NCBI RefSeq assembly: GCF_032854445.1
Contig: NC_088295.1
Span: 30,374,470-30,438,469 of the forward strand
Direction: 5' to 3'
Length of the DNA: 64,000 nt
From: Liolophura sinensis
Taxonomy: Eukaryota > Mollusca > Polyplacophora > Chitonida > Chitonidae
Below are positions 34,701 through 47,622 of this stretch, piece by piece (the stretch's first letter is position 1; each line of letters begins with the position of its first letter). The position numbers and the translations under genes were made by a program. Under the pieces are notes generated by a model that saw only the letters and a program-made list of their open reading frames with translations, did no database searches and was not told where the DNA came from.

Positions 34701-37700
34701 GACTTACCTTGGTACCAGATCGCTCCGTAGATTGTCATATTCACTAGCGGTGCCATCATAGAGTTCCACAACACGGTTGGCTCATCGGGAACATAAAATA
34801 CACCCGGCACAGGCTTGGCCATCACGAGTGGGCTGTCGTAGAACAAAATGACAATGCATCTTAAAAATATCTTTACCGGACGCGAAGGAATCATAACTTT
34901 CATATTTCCGCTTTTGCATTCTGACAAATTATTACTTTAAACCGAAAGTTTCCAGCATTATCCAGCTTGAATTGTTCCCAAGAACTGAGAGGTGCATCAG
35001 ATTTTTAGGTTTTGGTAAGTATAGAAATCCATTATTTCACATTCAATAGCACGACTTAAGCAAAAACAAATACGCTTCTAGTTAAATGTAACAACATTCA
35101 TAAATACAAAATGTCTACATTCATCAAGTTATTACCTGGGAATTTTCACATTACATGTTGCCAAACCGTCAGTTGTCATCCATGGTTCTATGGCTGCCCC
35201 TCCCCAGTTAGAGTCTATCAGACCTATAGGGTAGCCTCGATGGCGGTACAAATACTTCCCATAAAACCAGCAAACCGCAGAGAAGTAATCCCAGTCAGGT
35301 CCTCCAATCGAAGCTGAAAATACGAAATACGCCTTCGGCATTAGATAATTCAGATTCCACACTGTGTACAAATATTGTAGGATAATGACTGATAATTGAT
35401 AGGATAAGATTTTCGTCATACTATTTTTAAACCATAACGAATAAGTTCTTGAGTAAATGAAGAAGGTGTATTGATGGATCCTTAGAAAAATAACGCTATC
35501 TTTTTCCTTACGTTTGTTAAAATCTCAGATTTTTCGCCGTTTGCCCATATCCTGAATTTGGATTAAACTCCTTACTTATCAACATTTCTCTGGCGGCGAA
35601 CACATGTATGGGTAGTCTGGAGAAAAACAGGAGGACTGGATGAATGGAAACCACATCTCTATATGGCAAACCTGACATAAAGATGTAGATGAACCAGCCG
35701 CATGTGAACCGTGTTTAATTTATGTAGTTGTAGTTTTGGAGATGAAGTCATGTACCGGTACTGACCTCTGCTCACCACAGCCCACGGCTGGAGGATCTGA
35801 GGCAGATCCGCCACCAGATGTGGAGAGGCCTTTCTGCTGATGGTCATAACCCGAATATTCGGATAGTGGTCAGCATCGGCTATTTCTTGGGAGGCATTGT
35901 ACGCCTACAAAACAACAACAAATCAGTGAATAGTTTGTCGTGAAAGGATAGTGCCAACAGACAAACTGGCGGCCAAAAGAAACTTTACAGAGAGTTCGAA
36001 TCAATTTATTTTGCCAAAGCAAAAAACAGGATGACTGAAATTTAATACATTAAAAAGACCAATGACTTTAGATATTGAAAGTCTTGAGTAAGAACGGACA
36101 AAGCAGCCCTCAAATCATTTTACATGTGAACAAACAGAGCAGGGGCAGAAAAATAGCCATTCCATCTTGGTTAACCATGGGCAGAGTATACAAAAAGTTG
36201 ATTATTTTTCAAATCCGTCAATATCAAAACCAAACAATATCGCGTGTGGCCACCCCTGCTTCAATGCATGCAAAAACTCTCCGACGCATAGAAAAAGTCC
36301 GTCGTGTGATGAGAGGACGTGGGATTCGTTGTCATTCATGTTGGAGAGCTAACACCAGTTCTTTTCGGTTGGCTACAAGGTATGGTCGTTGTCTTACTCA
36401 ACGACCCTTGATATCCCAAAGGTGTTCTGTTGGGTACATTTCTGGGGAACGTGCAGGCCACGGCGTCGTTGGCGTCCAGGAAGTTGTGCACAACTCGAGC
36501 TGTATGGGGGTCTGGCGTTGTCGTGCTGGTACAGGACACCACTTGACTGCTGTTGAAGGAATGGCAGGACATCAGGATGCAGAATTTCATCCACGTAACG
36601 TTGAGCTGTTAGGTTCCCGTAATTGATGACCAGTGGTGTCCGTTCCTCTCCACAAATCCCACCCAACACCATCACGCTGTCGCCACCAAACGGTACCACC
36701 TCCTGGACGCATGATGGAGCCGTTCGTTCTCCTCTTCGACGGTAAACTCGCTGAGTGCCATCGGCTAGGAACAGACAGAAGCGGCTATCATTTGTGAAAA
36801 AGAAACGTTGCCAGTCACGTCGCTGCCAACGGCGTACAATTCGAGTCCATCACAACGAGTCCATCACTAGAGTCAATCGAGGCATTACTTTGGTGGTTTT
36901 TAGCGAGTGTGCAAGTCCAACACAGTGTGTGTTACGTTTTTATACACTTATTACATGTGCAGTTGCGGCCATCCATGGGTCACGTGAGTTTTCAACTTTC
37001 TTCGTTTTCTCATAACAAATTCGTGTGGGCGTATATGACGCTTGTCGCACATGGGGATATGCTTCGTACAATAATTTTAGTTTTTCTACAATAATTTGGT
37101 ATTAATTTGCTCAAAAGGCTAATTAAATTTAGCCCACGGAGTAAAGTTTCTTTTGACCGTCAGGTTATTTTCTATTCAAGTAAATTGTCAGCAGCTGCCT
37201 AATATTTTAGACTAGCTCTGAATATTGTCCATCGAGATTTGTAAGGAAAGATCTTGCGCCTTTATCGGAATCAGATGTACACGAATGGCTAAAAGGGTAC
37301 TAGCAACGGTGCCAGTAATTATAAGTAATTAATTATAACACTGTATCATTATTGCTATTAAATTTGTTTGTGTAAATGTAAGCTGGTGAGGGTCTATGAT
37401 TTATTTGAAATGTAAATAATAACAACTGTAAAATTATTCCTTTGTATTTATTATTTGAGAACATTTGTAATGCCCAGAATTTGCGGAATTTGATGCAGAT
37501 TATTTGCCTTCCACAAATATGACATCTGTACGTCACATATATGAATGTTTGTCAATTTGCCGCCGAAGTTCACTGGAGTACACCGGTTTGCCCCAGCTTG
37601 AAAATGACCGACGTTATACAGAGTAAAAGTTCTGAGCAAAGTATAAAATAAGAGCCAAACCAATAAACAAACAAACTGATGAATCTTACCATCGATACAG

Positions 37701-38503
37701 TAAGCTGCATATTACTTTGTCCCGAACAAATCCAAACGTCTCCAAAGAGGACATTGTGTAGCTGAATCGTGCCGGAAGTAGATGATGCCGTGATAACGTA
37801 GGGCCCGAGATTAGTGATGGCTGGAAGCTTAACTGACCAGACCCCGCCTTTAGCCACATTACCCTTGACCACTGTAGTGGACACTGGATGACTACCCAAA
37901 GTCACTGTTATTTTTTCTCCCAGTTTCGGAGAGTACCCCCAAATGTTGGCCCTCTGGGGTCCCCGCTGAAGAACCATGTGGTCCCCATAGTAAGAGGCGA
38001 AGGAGAAACTTCCTGTGAAGACACCGATAAACCCTTTGCTTACTGTGTTAGACGGATATACTGTTTACTAGAGCAGTATGCCAAGGCGATTAACCCTTTG
38101 CATTCTCGCTGATGAACCATGCGGATGCCTTAGTTATAAATTTGTACAAATTTATGTGTATTAATCGGTAAACTACTTTACTAATAATCAGTATTTGTTG
38201 ATAATGTTTTTGTAATGAAAATTGCGTGTTTTCATTCGAGATTTTGTTTGTTTAGAAATGGTACTTGTTGTTGCCTCGTACTGAGAGGTAAGAGCAAGGA
38301 AACTTTACTCATTGGGCCGGTGTCAATATAGTGTGACTGGGTGGGATGTCATGCCAGGTGTATTCGGCATGATACTTCGTTGGCGGCAGGGCTTTGGCGG
38401 CGTGGACTCGCCCTGACACAAAAGGCACAATATATGTATACACACTTAATGACTCCTGGTCGTGAAATGACTGAAAAATAGTTAAGTACGACGTGAAACC
38501 CCG

Positions 38504-38576
<73 letters not shown>

Positions 38577-38822
38577 ACATACATATATACATACATACAT
38601 ACACACAAAGACCTACATTATCGCAGGATAGATGTGCGATTTTGGTGCAATAATGCTCAAAAAATATATAAAACTGCAATTCTCTGTACATTAACTGTTG
38701 CTTGAGTGTACCGGGTTATAGCATATATTTTGACGTACACCTTCCTTACCTAAAGTGGCTGAAACAGACCTGCTGGTTAACACAGCGACTGTCAGCAAAC
38801 CCCCGACACGTATCCAGAACAT
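31724..38822 (-). CDS. SIAE: Sialate O-acetylesterase, copy 1
   Basis: Hydrolyses O-acetyl esters from sialic acids; family members are secreted or lysosomal. Nine exons in transcript order: 38822-38741, 38012-37690, 35904-35766, 35313-35136, 34832-34708, 34403-34273, 33188-33034, 32478-32280, 31975-31724. Phases agree and the product is 527 aa, about the length of human SIAE. The start ATG at 38822-38820 opens a signal peptide (core GGLLTVAVLTSRSVSA). Exon 2 has VLFGDVWICSGQSNMQ with the nucleophile Ser. Exon 4 has GLIDSNWGGAAIEPW, exons 5-6 give WYQGETN, exon 8 has the catalytic-His motif HPKNKQ, and exon 9 ends in ALPAPPYLSLG. The first intron donor is a weak gtgtac. A dead Tc1 element sits in intron 2. 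Confidence 0.92.
35963..37167 (-). mobile_element. Tc1/mariner-like transposon, inactive
   Basis: About 1.2 kb in the intron between SIAE-1 exons 2 and 3. Inverted ends are 'ctggcggccaaaagaaactttac' (35966, 23 bases counting two mismatches) and the inverse at 37141-37163. On the minus strand a DDE domain reads RRWQRRDWQRF, then FTNDSRF where active relatives have FTDESR, then GNLTAQRYVDEIL and HDNARP. The first catalytic Asp position is Asn, the His after DNARP is lost, and the frame is broken after it. The N-terminal DNA-binding part is mostly missing. Flanking TA duplication is not clear. Confidence 0.8.
38268..38510 (+). repeat. Interspersed repeat family C, copy 2
   Basis: Second copy of the element at 7204-7490, ending 'gactgaaaaatagttaagtacgacgtgaaacccc' and running straight into the CA microsatellite. 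It lies in SIAE-1 intron 1. Confidence 0.65.
38505..38616. repeat. CA dinucleotide microsatellite
   Basis: About 33 uninterrupted CA units to 38570, then interrupted CA/TA/CATA repeats. Confidence 0.98.
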
Positions 38823-40307
38823 ATCTGCCATCTGGCATGTGGAGTATTATTCCTGTTTCGTTCAGTAAACCCCGTGTCGAGGACATATTTTCCGTGTCAA
38901 TATGGCAGCAAAATCTGATAACAGACTGATAAGTTTTTATCTTAATTTTGTGAGCTAGGTATAGCCCCTGAGAAAACTATCCACCAAATAAATATTTGTC
39001 TTTTATTTAAACCCTTCTTGAAAACCGAAATATTGAATTATTCATCGCCTTGTATCTTTTGTTGGAGTTACCTCAATACTTTATGAAGCTTATCAGTGAA
39101 AATGGAAATATGAGATTCGTCTATTATTGTTATATTTTGACTTAAAGTGTAAGTTGATAATGAATGACTGGGTTTTTACTAAACATAAAGCGTTATTGTA
39201 TCAGCTGTTTGTCAACCATCAGTTATGAATGGACCTTTGGCGCATGTATATCACATAGTTCAAACATGTAACTATATGTTATCCACGTTTGTCAAGATAT
39301 TTGTTCACCAAGTTCTCCATTAACACGCATTTGATTACACATCTTCATGAAGTTAACTGTTTTCAATGTATACTTTGAACGATTTCAGTTGGTGGAAATG
39401 GGGTCATATAATATGTGTATATAGATTTGAGAAACAACGATTTCCGGAATCTCTTGTGTATGTGAAACCTTCTGGTACGAAACAAAACAAGTGGACTGGA
39501 ATAGGACAAATCGTTGTTAAGGGTCTAATTAGCGCATTGCAAGCACTCAAATGTTTAAAAGGTTTAAAGTTCGAAACTGGCAGATGTATCCCCATATGCG
39601 TTTGCCAGTTGAGCCCCTGTGTTACAACAATTAGCAAGATAACATTGGAATATTGAATAAGTTGGCTTGTGTTTAACTGGCTATGTCAGGTTGCGTTTGT
39701 ATGAGGGCTTTCAAGTTTAGATGTTAAGTCATAAATAGGATCAGTTGAGATCAGTTAAGAAGTAAGAAGTGTCGTCTCATGAGCAGATACCAAGTTTCTA
39801 CACGTTTCTACACATTTCATACGTGTGCTCATAAATAGTCATATTGTACACAAGTCACGCAGGGTACATGGTCATAGATAAAGAGAATCAGTTGGAAGCA
39901 AATTCCCAGGTGAGGCCAAGAATGAATCATAACAGCAGAAGTGGGGAAACAGCTGACAGTGTTCGGTCAGGACACCACCTTTATATTTCTTCTTGTAACT
40001 TATCCACTCTGGAATTTTTTAATCATGTTAAAGGGGTCTTCTGGGATCAATCAATTAAACTAGTATTCCCGCCTTCCATTAAGGTTGCGGGTTGGATTTC
40101 AGCCGTAGCTGATTTTGTGGCAGATTGAGGCCAGGAGGTTTTGCCATATGCCTGGCGACGCGTGCTGGTTTATCGCCCCTGTCTCTTCTTAAAACATACC
40201 TCTAAGAAAGGTGGGCGCCGTGTTAAACGTCAATCACATTAATAAATAAATAAACAAATAAATAAATAAATACTAAATAAATAACCAGATCTGTGATTGG
40301 ACTCATA
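38823..40307. other. Intergenic region between SIAE-1 and SIAE-2
   Basis: 1.5 kb upstream of SIAE-1, so it should hold its promoter, though I see no distinct core element. At about 40060-40270 there is a decayed tRNA-derived SINE ('aaggttgcgggttggatttc', 'gtgttaaacgtcaatcac', AAAT tail). The short ORFs here have no family features. Confidence 0.45.
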
Positions 40308-40322
40308 TTTATTTCACACATC

Positions 40323-43300
40323 TTAAGCGTATGTTCCCAGGGACATATAAGGCGGAGCAGGCAGACCGTTAACTTTACTGTAAACAGCGCAAGATTTAAA
40401 CGAACACGGACTCTCCCTCCAGGCGTACCTGACGCCAAGAATATGGACGTTGGCGCCGCAGTTGTGACCGTACGCCAAATCTATGGCAGACGTCCGGTGA
40501 GCCGCTATTGGCGCTGCCTTCCAATGGGCATCGTTTTGCCCACATGATGCATGTGTGTCCACAGAACAGCAAACCTAAGAGGATAAAATATCGTACGAAA
40601 TATTGGCGCTTATACTTCAAGAAAATCTTTTGCAGGGTGTTATGTACAATGCATAAAATATCTTAAATGAGATATGTTACCTTTAATGCCTCTCCAAAAT
40701 TTCATCAATCTCCAGATTATGGCTTTAAACAATTTATAAACCGCACAATACATTGTGAATAAATGTCTTAAGAAATTACGGTCTTTGTTTTCAAAAGGCA
40801 TTTGGTTCATACCTCGTAACCATCATTGTTCCTGACCTCAATGGGCGTCCTTCCACTGTCAAACTCTATCGTCACGATACCTGTGGTCGGGTTGACGGAC
40901 ACTGTGGTAGGGTAGGGCCCCTGATATCGTACATTGGGAACCCCGTAGGCCACAGCCTCGGCGGCCAGACCCAGGCGGAGACCCACATCTCGTTTGGCGC
41001 GTGGATGAATTCTAGAAAAATACAAACTTACGTTTTGTTCATGTAAACCAGTATACTACAGGTTTCTTTTCTATTACGTACATACGGTATACATATGAGA
41101 TGTGTAGCTTAAACACGTTTGGCATGAAAAGGTACAAGCTGACAAGATATCCGAAAAGTATAGTTCAAGCTATCCGAATAGTATCGTACAAGCTATCCGA
41201 AAAGTATAGTATAAGCTATCCGAAAAGTATAGTACAAGCTATCTAAAGAGTATAGTATAAGCTATCCGAAAAGGATAGCACAAGCTATCCGAAAAGTATA
41301 GAACAAGCTGTAACTCCATGTTCACACCAACACCATCTTTTTTCAGAGTCATAGTGTATAATCCCCCGCCCATTATTCATCTGTAGATTCTAGTAATGAC
41401 AAAGAATGATGTGCATGGGTCACATGGAACGTTGTGCATGGGTCACATGGAATGTTGTGCATGCATGGGTCACATGGAACGTTGTGCATACATGGGTCAC
41501 GAGGTATAATGTGCATAGGTCACGTGGAATGTTGCGTATGAACCACGTGGAATGTTGTGCACGGGCCACATTGAATGATGTGCATGGCTCACGTGGAATG
41601 TTATGCATGGGACACGCTAAATTTCAACATGTCCAATAATAGATAATATTCAATAATATGATAAGATTTAGTCACTTTGGTACATTCTGTGTTGAACAGG
41701 ATTTTGTTCCGTTTTTTGCTGTAAATAATCCCCCCCCCCCCCCATACATCGTATTCATCTAAACATGGAATTTCCCCAAAGTCTTGTTCATCGAGAAATT
41801 TTTCGACTTAACGTCCCTTCGTCAAAATAGAATACGGATATCATTTACTTTTAAAATTACCAGTATTGATAACCTTCATTAGAAACGCAAAAGACTCACG
41901 GTCCATTTGGGCTATCAAAATCAGGAAGGTCCATAGCAACCGCCATAAAGACTTTCTTCATCAAAGAGTTAGGTGTGTAGCCAAAGTTCGCTGTCTGAGA
42001 CCAACGCAGACCTGGAAACCCCCCAATGTGAGTGTTATTTCCGTTGGGGGCAAGCTGCTCCAAAGAAAATATAATACAATTAAGACTGCCAATTGTGATT
42101 TTGTTCAAATTACTAACAACTGGTACAACACGTATCTAACGGAGCCAATGTTCCTTGGACACGGATTGCCATTGTAAATCTGACTGACCTTGACTACATG
42201 GTTTAGGTTTTTACAACTAATTTTATCATGTATATATTGAAACCTATTAGAAAATTTCAAAACTTAACCTGACGCTGAATATGGTAAACATAATTTCAAA
42301 TCAACAAAATCGACTCTCCACATGCAACGGGTCATGATTTTTTTCTAGCAATATGCAAACATCTTTTTAGAGCCCCTCAGAAATGTCAAAATGTTGTGTA
42401 GTATAAAGCAGAAGAGTTTTATCCAGATTTACGCGTATTAAATTTGGGGTGGGATGTGGGTCGGGTTGTGATGAATGACTAAAATCAATACACTAATCGA
42501 CCTAACCTGTACGAATCCGAAAGGAAACATGGCGTCTGTTTCTCCACCAGAACCGTCATGAAAATGTTTCCTCCAGTGGGTAATCATGGCGGGAAACAGA
42601 CATTTGTATTGCGGGGGATTCCAGGCGTTTGACTCACCTACGTGTAACAATAAAAACACAAAAGGTTTCAACGTCAGGTGAGCAGTGTATTAAAATTACT
42701 AGGGAACACAAAAATTGCTTTATTGACGACAAAGATTGTTTTGAAATACAGGTATAATATATATGTAATTTTCTCTATAGTTGATCTGGAATTTGCTAAA
42801 TTTGATCTCTGAGTTAAAATTGTCTGACGTCACAAATCAGAATAAACGTTTTACCCTGATACCAGATCGCCCCGTAGATCGTCATATTCACCAAAGGCCC
42901 CATCATGGAATTCCACATAACGGTTGGCTCCTGAGGTAAGTAAAATTTGCCGGGGAGGGGCTTAGCCATCACAATGGGACTGTTAAACGACAAAATTTAT
43001 TGACGCAATCGTGAAAAAAAATGAGAGCAGAAGATACAAATGCTGAAATTCATAAAGATTATGTGGGTATGTTCCAAAACTCAGCATAATGCACGTTATC
43101 TTTACACGAGCTGCTTGACCTACGATTTCTTCGAAAGAAGACGTAAAGATGCGTTGATAAACCATAAATCCATTAGAAGCTCCATGATTCCCTGGCATGT
43201 GAACAGATTTCTAATGCACAACCGACATTCTTCACAGTATATAATACCTGGGAACTTTCTCGTTGCACGTTGCCAAGCCGTCGGGTGTCATCCAAGGCTG

Positions 43301-46300
43301 TATAGCGGACCCTCCCCAGTACGACGCTATCAATCCTATTGGGTAGCCACGGTGACGGTACAAATACTTTCCGTAAAACCAACAAACGGCAGAGAAGTGA
43401 GTCCAGTCTGGTCCTCCGATAGACGCTGGGAATAGAACAAATAAATGAAGACCTCAGAATGCTCGAGGAAGGCGACAAACTCCTAGAGCTATAGACTCGC
43501 ACACCCTTCTTTTTTTCTTTTTTTTTTTGAGTGCCATAAATATAAATTATCAACAAAATAAAAAGTTACCACCATATTAACTGCATAGCCTTTGATTTCC
43601 TTCACAGAACATATTTTGCGCTGTAATTTATAACTACAGACACAGAAGTTCCCAGTGTATAACGTTGTTATGTGGTGCACATTCGAAATTACGACATGCC
43701 CATCTTTGAAAAGTGGTTTGAAAAGCACACCGTAAAGTTTCGTATAAAGTCTGTGACGTCCTCGAAAAAACGAAATATTCTTTCGTTTAGCGCGGCGACA
43801 AAAATTAAAAGCATATTAAAAGCTTAATGTTCGTGCCGATGGTTGTTGAGCCCAAAATATATATTTCGTCATGATATTATAGACTTGACGACGTCCTCAA
43901 ATGGATAATCTAGGAAAACGTCTATTCCTTGGCTAATTGACTACTTGGTGAGGTGAATAAGCTGGCCACCATCCATTAACTTTACGGCCGTGGCAAATGT
44001 GAAATATTTTTGATTCTTCGGAAATTACCCAAAAATAAAAACTACTAAGAACAGATTTGGATTCGTCTAATTAGGTTTCTGAGGGAGGTCTATAGGTGTT
44101 AAAAATTCTGCTCTTCTACCTTTTGAGTAGGGCGATCGAGCTGGTATTTATTTACTAACGCTATAGGTTATCTGTATACCTACCGCTGTTGGCTACTGAC
44201 CACTGCTGTGGGATACTCAGGAGATCCGTCTCTAGAATTGGAGAGGCTTGGTAGCCGATAGTCATAACCCGAATATTCGGATAGTGATCAGCATCAGCAA
44301 TTTCCTGCGAGGCATTGAACGTCTACAACAAGAACCATGGTCAAACATGTGATAAAATATGTCACAAACTATTTAACGATCGCATATTTCCAAAGTGAAT
44401 AGCTAACAACAATAGGTCAATGGAAAAAGTATCCTTTGTTGTAAACCCAAATTAAAGCCATCTAGATTTGAACCCTCGATCTTACTAATAAATGCAAGCG
44501 TCGAAACGGATAGTCTCACGCCAGCTGTCAACCATAATGATCGCTCTGGGGCAATAATCGCTGGACCAATTTCCAAACAACATTTACCATAAACCCCCAA
44601 AGATCCGAGAAACTATATAAAGTAAGAAATTAGGACGGATTCATGGGAAGAGAAGCAGTCAGCAGTTTCCACTGACGATAACGGAAAATTCCAGTTACGC
44701 TTTCAACGCAACTATTCATTTATGCAATGCAGCAATCAAGTTCAACACACTGATTGAATAGCCCCTGGCTCCGGGTTAAGCGGAATTAGACACAGTTACA
44801 AAGCAGAGTGCATGAGATTTTGGGCACTCCGTTATTATTTACCTGAAACAGAATTGTACTCATTGTAAGTTTAAGAAACTCAGAGTGAAGGCATTTTATA
44901 GGATATCCTTGACAATTAGTTTTTGCAGTCATAACCAGTGATAGTTAAAACAGTTGAGATCGTCTCAACACACGGGATATCGGAAATGTTGCAAGGTCAG
45001 ATATGTACACGCCATACACAGGATCCTTCCGTACATCGCTATCCATGTAAGGATAATTCACTTTGTCAAATTGAAACTGCCCCTCTTTTCGTAAAGTCGA
45101 CAGGAAGAACAGGAAACATTTTGGTCTTACAAATACAAATACAAGTACAGGTATGCAATCTGGAAAACCTTTTTCAAATCCAGCCACGTTGGATATACAT
45201 CTTTTACATCTGTTGCTACCTACAGGTGGTGTACAGCTGGCAAATCATCAGCGTACCTTTCAGTTAATGAGAAAGATCAAGATTACTCTCTAATAACTTT
45301 GTGTATAGTGGCATCCATGCGAGAACAGGTAGGGGTGTATCAAAAGGTGGATACAATTTGTACCCATCAAAATAACTAGACACTGCTGATAAACGATAAC
45401 CAGTTCATTGTGTGGTGGTGGAACTGAAGGAGGTATTGCTGTATTTGACCATATAGATTTTATATGTGACTGGCTTTATTTAATACCGCAAAAGTTAATG
45501 ATGGAATTCTATGAATTCATTCTCTTTGGGGAAGAGTGGTATATATGGTAGATAAATCCCACGTGGAGCTGTCCTTAAACGGTATGTGTACGTTAGCTTT
45601 TGTCTATAGTTCTTTAATGAGACGCTCACAGTTCTTAAGAACCCACCTACAGTTGACGCCTGCATTTATTTGCAATAGCACAAAAGTACTTGTACAAAAT
45701 AATTGAACATACAAGGAATTCAGTTAAACTGTGGTATATGATGTTTTTTAAAATTATTGTTATTATTATCATTATTATTATTATCATTATCATCATTATC
45801 ATTAATATTATTATTATTACTTGTTGAAACTCAGTCGTGGCATAAATAGCCTAAAGACAGCTGCATGCCCAATAAATCAACAAAGTAATCAACCTGTAGA
45901 CTGCTGGACCCCTGGGTTACCCCGGGCCCTGCCCCTTTTCCTGCCACCATAATGTTGGCCGCCGTCATATAAGTGAAATATTCTTGAGTACGGCGTAAAA
46001 CACCAATGAAATAAATAAATATAATATAAATCATGTTTAGAACTCATGCTAAAATTGTGATATATTTACTCATGACTCTCACCATGGACACTGTGACATG
46101 CATGTTGCTTTGTCCCGAACAAATCCAAACGTCTCCGAAGAGGACGTCGTGTAGCTGTATTGCACCCGAAGTGGATGAGGCCGTGATGAGGTAAGGTCCC
46201 GGATTAGTGATGGCCGGAAGTTTAACTGACCACACTCCGCCTTTAGCCACATTACCACCGATCACCGTAGTGGACATTGGGTGACCGGCCAAAGTAACTG

Positions 46301-46960
46301 TCACCTTTTCGCCTATGTTAGGGGAGTACCCCCAAACGATGGCCCTCTGGGGTCCCCTCTGAAGAACCATGTGGTCTCCATAGTAAGAGGCGAAGGCGAA
46401 ACTTCCTGTGTAACAACACGCTTTTAATAGTTATATTAACGTAATGGGCATATCTTTGATTACATCAAAATTAGGTGTTGGACACAATGCTTACGCAAAG
46501 GACTGAGGGCGACTTAAATGCTGGTATTAAATTTTATTTCAAACAGAGAGATAAATTAGAAGGATAAATTTGAGAGATAAATTTGCATACGAGTTTTTCT
46601 TAATATCGTCCATTTCCAAGTCATTCATTAAACCAGTTGGGGCTTGTAATTTGTAAAGCAGACTTTTGCTTCTACATCATCACTGATAGCTTTACCTGCT
46701 GAAGTGTGAAAGCAAAGAAATTCCAAACTGTCTAACGGTTCGAATTAAGTTTTCGTGACCGGAATTCTTCCCGGCAAAGTGTGCTCATACTACATGCTTA
46801 CCAGTAGAAGGTGCAGGGCGTTCTTTAAGCTATTATATAGTCTAGTATGCCCATTTATACCAAGTGAAACAGACTCACCTTCCTTTCCTAACGTAGCTAA
46901 CACAGACCTGCTGGTCAAAATGAGCACCATCAACAAACCCAGTGAACATGTGTCCAACAT
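40323..46960 (-). CDS. SIAE: Sialate O-acetylesterase, copy 2
   Basis: Nine exons: 46960-46879, 46405-46083, 44322-44184, 43425-43248, 42979-42855, 42637-42507, 42054-41900, 41011-40813, 40574-40323, with lengths identical to copy 1 and a product of 527 aa. The ATG at 46960-46958 starts MLDTCSLGLLMVLILTSRSV, a signal peptide. An in-frame ATG 54 bases upstream exists, but the alignment with copy 1 favours this one. Motifs: GDVWICSGQSNM, GLIASYWGGSAIQPW, WYQGESN, IHPRAK and LPAPPYMSLG. All key family motifs are kept, so it is probably active. The first donor is a good gtgagt. Two 23-bp minisatellites lie in the intron between exons 7 and 8. Confidence 0.92.
41136..41309. repeat. 23-bp tandem repeat, about 7 copies
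   Basis: Imperfect units of 'agctatccgaaaagtatagtaca' in the intron between SIAE-2 exons 7 and 8. Confidence 0.9.
41403..41622. repeat. About 23-bp tandem repeat, roughly 9 copies
   Basis: Imperfect units of 'gtgcatgggtcacatggaatgtt', unrelated in sequence to the array 100 bp to its left though of like period. Confidence 0.88.
45905..46022 (+). mobile_element. SINE family A, 3' half
   Basis: 'gccaccataatgttggccgccgtcatataagtgaaat...gtaaaacaccaatg' plus an AAAT tail in SIAE-2 intron 2. The tRNA-like head is missing. Confidence 0.85.
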
Positions 46961-47622
46961 ATCTGCAACGTGGCCTACTGTATAACAGACTGTGAACCAC
47001 AAGGTTTCTGGCACATGTATATAACAGACGTGCTGCGAAGTCTGATAACGTTCAAAGATAACCTTTTATGTCGAAGAGTTCATTGCATGTATTTTCCCTG
47101 AAACCAAGTTTTGTCAATTCTTACATCTTTAGCTGTGTTTATTTGTTTGATTTTTTGGATTGGTACTTACGCCGTATTCAAGAATATTTCACTTATACGA
47201 CGGCGGCCAGCACTGTGGTTGGAGGAAACCGCACAGAGCCAGAGGAAACCCATGATCATCCGCAGGTTGCTGACAGACTTTCCACGAACGACCGAAGAGG
47301 CAGCCAGCATGAGCTGGACTTGAACTCACAGCATCCGCATTGGTGACAGACTACTGGGTCATTGCATCGCACTGGCGTGCTAGCCCTCTCGGCCATGAAA
47401 AGATGATGGCAACAACAGAAATCCATTGAGTAAATGTTACACTTAAGTTTTTCTGGAGTCGTGGTACATAAATTGCTTTGTTTGTCTTTTTCTTCTTTTG
47501 CTGAATAAAGCTTTACAACAACGTTTTTTTCAATTTGAAACACTGATTAAACCGAGTAGTTGCAAACGAAAAGTGACTTCAAATACAAATTTAATTCACA
47601 ATTCTTCAGAGTACATTACAAG
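46961..47622. other. Intergenic region upstream of SIAE-2
   Basis: Should hold the SIAE-2 promoter. No clear motif is seen; most of it is the reverse SINE at 47136-47396. Confidence 0.5.
47136..47396 (-). mobile_element. SINE family A, near full-length reverse copy
   Basis: Tail at 47136, 'cttatacgacggcggccagc' at about 47191, 'catgagctggacttgaactc' and a degraded tRNA-like head ending near 47396. Confidence 0.82.

Noticed and set aside
36075..36626. 183-codon plus-strand ORF as a gene
   Set aside because: It is the antisense shadow of the minus-strand Tc1 transposase remnant.
38309..38705. Cys/Val and His/Thr-rich ORFs
   Set aside because: They are translations of the CA microsatellite.
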